Shown here: in pieces, positions 31,782 through 36,875 of the stretch
Layout: each line of letters begins with the position of its first letter
Position numbering within the stretch: the first letter of the stretch is position 1
NCBI GenBank assembly: GCA_040508545.1
Contig: JBEVMR010000118.1
Coordinates: 1 to 36,875, forward strand
Origin: VRUE01 sp040508545
GTDB taxonomy: Bacteria; Actinomycetota; Thermoleophilia; Solirubrobacterales; 70-9
Length of the DNA stretch: 36,875 nt
Reading direction: 5' to 3'
Made by a program: the position numbers and the translations under genes
The notes under the pieces: generated by a model
The model's database searches: none
Told to the model about the DNA's origin: nothing
Seen by the model: the letters and a program-made list of their open reading frames with translations, nothing else

Positions 31782-34700
31782 ATGACCTACTCAGATTCTT
31801 CGCAGAGCGCCTTTGACGGAATTCACTCGAGCAGCCGGCGGTCGCAACTCCTTACCGCCTTTGCCGTTCTCGTCGCGCTCGCGCTCTTCGTTGCGACTGC
31901 AGCCCCCAGGGCCGCCGCCATCAGCGACGAGGAAGAGCTGACCCGCATTGGGAGCCTCGGTTCCGGCGCCGGACAGTTGAATCTTCCCCACGGGATCGCC
32001 ACCGACCCCGTTACCGGCCACGTCTTTGTCGCCGATGCCGATGCAAGCAACAACCGCGTCAGCGAGTTCACCCCTTGGGGCAACTTCGTCAAGGCCTTCG
32101 GTTGGGACGTCGCCCCTGGGGCGGTCAACGAGCAGCAGGAAGTGCGAGTCAGGGCGGCAAGCGGCCAGTTCAAACTCACCTTCGGCGCTTCCACCACCAC
32201 CGACCTCGCCTTCGACGCCCCGGGCTCCGCGGTGCAAGCCGCCCTCAACGCCCTGCCCTCGATCGGCGGCGCCGGCGGGGAAGTAAGCGTGCAAGCGGTC
32301 CCCGGCACCCCGGACGGCAAAACCCCCGCGATCTACGTGGTCGCCTTCAAGGGCTCCCTGGCCGCCACCAACGTCGCCGACCTCACGGCCACCAACGGCG
32401 CCACGCCGCTCGACGGGGGAGTGCCGTCGGAGGTCCTCGAAGCGAGGATCCGCGCCGAGGGCCACGCGGCGACGGGCGGGCTCGAGTCGTGCACCGTTGA
32501 ATCGGGCTGCCAAGCGGGACTCAGCGGCCCCGGGGTGGGGCAGTTCGCCAACGTGGCAGGCGTGGCGGTGGACGCCGCCGGCAACGTCTACGTGCGGGAA
32601 CTATCCAGCGGGGGGAACGGCAGGGTGCAGAAGTTCGACGCCGCCGGCCGCTTCCTCTTGACGTTCGGCGGCGAAGTCAACAAGACCGCGGTCGGGCTTC
32701 GCGAGGAACAGGAAGCCAACGCCGAACCGGTAACCGTCACCGAAGCCGAAGAAAACCTCTGCACCGCCTTCTCGGGCGACGAATGCGGCATCGGCGTAGC
32801 TGGCAGCGGCAAAGGCCAGTTCGGCGCCAGCGGCGCAAGTAGCATCGTCCTGGGCTCCGGCAGCAAACTCTTCGTCGGCGACGTCGAACGGATCCAGCGC
32901 TTCAACCTGGAAGGCGAATACGAGGCAGAGGTTCCCGTTCCGGGCACGACCGTCAGCTATTTGGCGATCGCGCCCGGCAGCGGCGACTTCTACGCCACGG
33001 TGGGCCCTCTAGGTGCCACCGACGAACACGTGCGCATCCTGGACCTTGCCACCGGCGCCGAGATCGGCCAGCTCAAAGGCACGGGGAAAGGACAGGGGGC
33101 CGTCGCCACCGACTCCGCCGGCAACGTCTTCCTTGAGGATGGCAACCGGGTCCTGCAGTTCGACTCCGCAGGAAAAGCGCTTGTGCCGCCGAGTTGCTGC
33201 GAAGCGCCCATCGGCGTGGCGGGCCTGGCCACCAACGCAATCGGCGACCTCTACGTGGCCTACGCCCAATCAGGCGTAGACAGCTTCATCCGCGTCTTCG
33301 GCCCGGCCCCGGTGACCTTCGAAGGGGCGCCGCAGGTGCCGCCAACCATAGTGGGCCAGTTCGCCGCCTCGGTAGACCGCACGAGCGCCCTATTGGGGGT
33401 CGAGATCAACCCCCACTTCTGGGCGGACACTCGCTACTACGTGCAGTACGGAACCGGCAAATGCTCTGAAGGGGGCTGCGAAGCCGAAAAGCCCCTGCCG
33501 CCGGGAGCGCTACTCACCTCGAAAGTAATTGCTGCTCCTGTGCAAAGCGCCCCAATCCTCCTCGATGGGCTGGACCCCGGCACGACCTACCACTACCGCT
33601 TCGTCGCCGAGAGCTCCGGCGGCGGGCCGGTGCGCGGGATCGGCGGCGAGGTCGGCACCGACGGCGAGGAAAGCACCTTCACCACCTACCCCGCCTCAGC
33701 ACCGGCCAAGGTCGATTGCCCAAACCAGCAATTCCGCATCGGCTTCTCGGCTCCCCTGCCCGACTGCCGGGCCTATGAGATGGTCAGCCCGGTAGACAAA
33801 AACAACGGTGACATCAAAGCCCTGCTCGATGTCCCCAGCAACCCCACCGCCCACAACCAGAGCGCGAGCGCCGGCGGCCGCTTCACCTACTCCTCCTACC
33901 GCGGCTTCGGCGACCTCGAAGCCGCCCCCTACACCAACCAGTACATCGCCAGCCGCAAGGACGGCGTCGGCTGGTCGAGCGAGACGATCAACGTGGCCGA
34001 GACCTCCTACCTGAGTCCCCACTCCCTGGAGAACCACTACAAGGCCTTCTCATCCGACCTCTGCAAGAGCTGGCTGATGGTCGCGGCCGATCCGGCGCTG
34101 GCGCCCGGCACCCCCTCCAGGCAGCCGGCGATCTACCGGCGCGATCTCTGCGGCGCCGAAAGCGCCGAATCGCTGATTCAGGTCGATCTGAACGGTGACA
34201 GGGACTTCTATCCGGTCCTGCAGGGGCTCTCGGCAGACGGCAAAGAGGCGATCCTTGCGGCCGAGTCCAAGCTGACCGACGACGCGGTGGACGGCGACTG
34301 GCAGGCCTACTACGCGAGCGGCGGAAGCCTGCGCCTGCTCTGCATCTTGCCGAGCGGGGCGCCGAACTCGGCCGACTGCTCGGCGGGAACGAGCGGAGGG
34401 GGAGCGAGCGCGGGCGGGGCAGCGGGGGATTCAAGCGAGGCGGGAATGGAACGGAAAGCCAGCGTGGCCCACGCGCTCTCCGCCGACGGCACCAGGGCCT
34501 ACTGGACCGATTTGACCCCCTCCGCCGATCAGGACGTGGGCCCGGGCAGGGTCTACCTGCGCCTCAACCCGGGCGAGGAGCAGAGCGCGATCAGCGCCGG
34601 CGCGTGCACCGAGCCCGAGAAAGCCTGCACGGTGAAAGTCTCCGAGACGAAAACGAGCCAGCCCGCACGCTTCCTCGGCGCCAGTGCCGACGGGGCAAGG

Positions 34701-35864
34701 GCCCTGTTCGAGGTGAGCAAAGGGGCGCTGGCGGGCGACCTCTACCTCTTCGACGCGGAAGCGGGGAGCTCGACCCTGGTCGCGGGCGAGACCCGGGGCG
34801 TGGCGGCATCGAGTGAGGACCTCTCGCGCGTCTACTTCCTCTCCGGGGAAGCGCTCGGCGGCGGTGCGATCGCGGGCGAGCCGAATCTCTACCTCGAGCA
34901 GGAAGGGACGAAGACCTTCGTCGCGACGCTCGCGGAGGACGACGTGAACCGCTTGATTCCCGGCACTGGCATTGCCAGCGACGGCCTCTCTGTCGCCGAC
35001 CCCGCGCCGATCTACCGCACCACCAGGGCGACGGCAGACGGCGGGGTGCTGGTCTTCACCTCAGCCAAGGGCCTCACCGGCCAAGACAACGTCGACCTGG
35101 AGAGCGGCAAGGCAGACCTGCAGGTCTTCCGCTACGAGGCGGAGCTGGCGGAGCTGACGTGCATCTCCTGCAACCCGAGCGGGGCACGGCCCCGCGGGAA
35201 GGTGGTGGCGGCGAGCGGCCAGAACCTCAGCACCGGGCAGGCGAGGGCGGGCTGGCTGCCGGGGGCGGCGAGCACGCTGCACTCCCCCCGCGTGCTCTCC
35301 CCCGACGGCCAGCGCCTCTTCTTCAACAGCTTTGACGCGCTGCTCCTGCGCGACACCAACGGCAAGGGCGACGTCTACAAGTGGGAAGCGGCCTCGGGGC
35401 AGGGAGAGTGCGACGAGAAAGGCGCAGAGCTCTACGTGCCGAGTGCGGGCGGCTGCCTCAGCCTGATCTCCTCGGGCCAGAGCCCCGAGGACTCGGAGCT
35501 ACTCGACACGAGCGCCAACGGCGACGACGTCTTCTTCGCCACCAGCGCCAGCCTCCTGCCCCAGGACCCGGGCCTGATCGACGTCTATGACGCGAGGGCA
35601 AACGGCGGCCTGCCAGCCCCGCCGGAGCCACCGGGCCCCTGCCAGGGAGAAGCCTGCCAGTTCGCGCCGCCTCCTCCCACTGACCCGACCCCCGCCTCGG
35701 CTTCCTTCAGGGGGGCTGGGGACCCCAAGGCCAAGGCCAATGTCAGAAAACGATGCGCCAAGGGCAAGGCCCGCCGCAAGGGCCGCTGCGTGGCCAAGCG
35801 CAAGGCGACCAGGAAGGCGGCCAAGCGCAAGCGAGCCAACGCCAACCGGAGGGCGAGCCGATGA
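31782..35864 (+). CDS. Large exported NHL/PD40 beta-propeller surface protein
   Basis: This 1360-residue protein has an N-terminal hydrophobic segment (LLTAFAVLVALALFVATAA, about 23-41). NHL-type propeller strands follow (GSGAGQLNLPHGIATDPVTGHVFVAD; GVGQFANVAGVAVDAAGNVYV), interrupted near 120-210 by a QFKLTFGASTTTDLAFDAPGSAV...IYVVAFKG domain. A fibronectin-III-like stretch ends LDPGTTYHYRFVAES. The second half has PD40/WD40-like repeats (ALSADGTRAYWTD, GASADGARALFEV, VLSPDGQRLFFNS). The tail of about 45 residues is almost purely Lys/Arg/Ala. The layout suggests an abundant cell-envelope or secreted protein; a ligand is not evident. Its stop overlaps the next gene (ATGA). Confidence 0.8.
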   Translation: MTYSDSSQSAFDGIHSSSRRSQLLTAFAVLVALALFVATAAPRAAAISDEEELTRIGSLGSGAGQLNLPHGIATDPVTGHVFVADADASNNRVSEFTPWGNFVKAFGWDVAPGAVNEQQEVRVRAASGQFKLTFGASTTTDLAFDAPGSAVQAALNALPSIGGAGGEVSVQAVPGTPDGKTPAIYVVAFKGSLAATNVADLTATNGATPLDGGVPSEVLEARIRAEGHAATGGLESCTVESGCQAGLSGPGVGQFANVAGVAVDAAGNVYVRELSSGGNGRVQKFDAAGRFLLTFGGEVNKTAVGLREEQEANAEPVTVTEAEENLCTAFSGDECGIGVAGSGKGQFGASGASSIVLGSGSKLFVGDVERIQRFNLEGEYEAEVPVPGTTVSYLAIAPGSGDFYATVGPLGATDEHVRILDLATGAEIGQLKGTGKGQGAVATDSAGNVFLEDGNRVLQFDSAGKALVPPSCCEAPIGVAGLATNAIGDLYVAYAQSGVDSFIRVFGPAPVTFEGAPQVPPTIVGQFAASVDRTSALLGVEINPHFWADTRYYVQYGTGKCSEGGCEAEKPLPPGALLTSKVIAAPVQSAPILLDGLDPGTTYHYRFVAESSGGGPVRGIGGEVGTDGEESTFTTYPASAPAKVDCPNQQFRIGFSAPLPDCRAYEMVSPVDKNNGDIKALLDVPSNPTAHNQSASAGGRFTYSSYRGFGDLEAAPYTNQYIASRKDGVGWSSETINVAETSYLSPHSLENHYKAFSSDLCKSWLMVAADPALAPGTPSRQPAIYRRDLCGAESAESLIQVDLNGDRDFYPVLQGLSADGKEAILAAESKLTDDAVDGDWQAYYASGGSLRLLCILPSGAPNSADCSAGTSGGGASAGGAAGDSSEAGMERKASVAHALSADGTRAYWTDLTPSADQDVGPGRVYLRLNPGEEQSAISAGACTEPEKACTVKVSETKTSQPARFLGASADGARALFEVSKGALAGDLYLFDAEAGSSTLVAGETRGVAASSEDLSRVYFLSGEALGGGAIAGEPNLYLEQEGTKTFVATLAEDDVNRLIPGTGIASDGLSVADPAPIYRTTRATADGGVLVFTSAKGLTGQDNVDLESGKADLQVFRYEAELAELTCISCNPSGARPRGKVVAASGQNLSTGQARAGWLPGAASTLHSPRVLSPDGQRLFFNSFDALLLRDTNGKGDVYKWEAASGQGECDEKGAELYVPSAGGCLSLISSGQSPEDSELLDTSANGDDVFFATSASLLPQDPGLIDVYDARANGGLPAPPEPPGPCQGEACQFAPPPPTDPTPASASFRGAGDPKAKANVRKRCAKGKARRKGRCVAKRKATRKAAKRKRANANRRASR

Positions 35865-36875
35865 AGCGCCTCACCTTGACTCTCACGACCGTGTTCCTGG
35901 TGGCGCTTGCGATCGCGCCGGCAGCCCGGGCCGAGTTCGGCTTTGAAGGCTTCGAGCTCACCTTCACCAACGAGGACGGCTCCCCCGCCACCCAGGCGGG
36001 CTCCCACCCCTTCGCGCAGAGCGTCGCCTTCGACGTCAAGACCGAGATCGAGGCAGGGTCCGGCGAAGAGGTCCCAACGGGCGACGTCAAAGCGCTGCGC
36101 TTCGTGCTCCCACCCGGGTTCACCGGCGCCCCCACCGCGGTGGGGCAGTGCACCACCGCCGACTTCCTCACCTTCGTGAACGCCTACCCCGCCTGCTCCA
36201 ACGCCACGGCCGTGGGGGCAACCTGGCTCAGGATCAACTTCGCCGACCCGGAAGCCTTCCTCGCCCCCGTCTACAACCTCGTCCCGCCGCCGGGGGTGGC
36301 GGCCAAGATCGGCTTCTATGCCGCCCAGATCCCGATCACGGTGGAGATCGGGGTGAACGGCGAGGCCCCCAACAACATCGAAGCGGGCCTGCTGAACATC
36401 CCCCAGGTGATCAGGTTCTACGGTTCTGAGACGCAGCTATGGGGGATTCCGGCCGATCACGCCCACGATCCCTACCGGGGCAAATGCCTGGACGTCGGCT
36501 ATGTCGATGGCTTTGGCGAACTGGCCTCTCAAGGCATCTGCGATACCGGCGCCGAAGAAGAGGCCTTCCTCACCCTGCCGCGCTCTTGCACCGGGCCGTT
36601 GACCTCGAGCTATGAAGCAGTCTCCTGGCAGGAGCCGAACGCCGCCCCAGACAAGGGCAGCTTCCAGGCGCCGGGTATGGCCGGCTGCTCGAAGCTCGGC
36701 TTCAGCCCGACGATCGCCTCAAAGGCGACGACCTCCCAGGCCGAGACCGGCTCGGGCCTCGACTTCAGGGTCGACTTCAACGACGAAGGCCTGACCAACC
36801 CGACCGGCCTGGCCCAGTCCGACATCAAGAAGGCGGTCGTGGCCCTGCCGGAGGGGATGACGGTCAACCCCTCGG
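35861..36875 (+). CDS. Large secreted surface protein, N-terminal part (cut by window end)
   Basis: A frame opening at ATG 35861 stays open to the window end (338 codons), with no stop. It begins with a clear signal peptide (MKRLTLTLTTVFLVALAIAPAARA). Extracellular-looking sequence follows: FGFEGFELTFTNEDGSPATQAGSHP, ALRFVLPPGFTGAPTAVGQC, TWLRINFADPEAF and IKKAVVALPEGMTVNPS, with scattered cysteines. The PPGF-x-G-x-PTAV-x-QC and LPEGMTVNPS patterns look like repeating beta domains. It overlaps the NHL/PD40 gene by 4 bases, so the two are probably made together. Function unknown. Confidence 0.75.
   Translation, partial: MKRLTLTLTTVFLVALAIAPAARAEFGFEGFELTFTNEDGSPATQAGSHPFAQSVAFDVKTEIEAGSGEEVPTGDVKALRFVLPPGFTGAPTAVGQCTTADFLTFVNAYPACSNATAVGATWLRINFADPEAFLAPVYNLVPPPGVAAKIGFYAAQIPITVEIGVNGEAPNNIEAGLLNIPQVIRFYGSETQLWGIPADHAHDPYRGKCLDVGYVDGFGELASQGICDTGAEEEAFLTLPRSCTGPLTSSYEAVSWQEPNAAPDKGSFQAPGMAGCSKLGFSPTIASKATTSQAETGSGLDFRVDFNDEGLTNPTGLAQSDIKKAVVALPEGMTVNPS

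Noticed and set aside
1..36875. CRISPR array
   Set aside because: No regularly spaced short repeats were seen. The only repeated units are the tRNA-derived repeats and the palindromic elements described.

Overview
This window is a GC-rich bacterial chromosome segment, most likely from an actinobacterium of the Thermoleophilia/Solirubrobacterales type. That placement is inferred from dense GC-rich coding with frequent 4-base gene overlaps and GTG/TTG starts, a tkt-tal-pgi cluster, a lone CydAB oxidase, and above all the large surface proteins at the right end (NHL/PD40 propellers with a Lys/Arg-rich tail, a collagen-like protein). It was made without any database search.

Bases 1-6239 are a tightly packed plus-strand run: the 3' end of transketolase, transaldolase, glucose-6-phosphate isomerase, cytochrome bd subunits I and II, and a HAD phosphatase. 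Bases 6291-8525 hold divergent lipid-modifying genes, a cyclopropane-fatty-acid synthase-type methyltransferase and a fatty-acid desaturase. Bases 8610-16501 hold a large multi-pass membrane protein, an MBL-fold hydrolase, a universal stress protein, a secreted subtilase, tadA, tRNA-Ser(GGA) and a BcsA-like glycosyltransferase with a PilZ domain.

Bases 16615-25896 are the most unusual region. A complete tRNA-Ser(CGA) lies at 25810-25896, and its exact 5' half (through the anticodon) recurs at 16615 and 19305. The last two copies also share about 60 bp of upstream promoter sequence. This looks like two elements inserted in tandem at the anticodon loop of one tRNA gene, each bringing a new promoter plus 5' half. 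Neither element carries a recognisable integrase. Element A holds a DUF4160 remnant and a TetR/acyl-CoA-ligase-like operon with a clear promoter and operator. Element B holds a cyclase-ATPase-SCP2 fusion protein, a cytochrome P450 and a CRP-family regulator, which together look like a self-contained cAMP-signalling and oxidation module.

Beyond the tRNA lie an uncharacterised TIM-barrel plus nucleotidyltransferase operon, a methyltransferase, a phospholipase-D-like protein, a cysteine-periodic RTX-like secreted protein, a one-domain LuxR regulator, and a surface-protein cluster that runs off the right end.

Small palindromic elements form a second theme. A 48-bp palindrome occurs between two convergent genes and again, in frame, inside the 811-residue membrane protein. 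A different 51-bp hairpin element is inserted in frame in the same gene. A 102-bp inverted-repeat unit carries the stop codons of two convergent genes.
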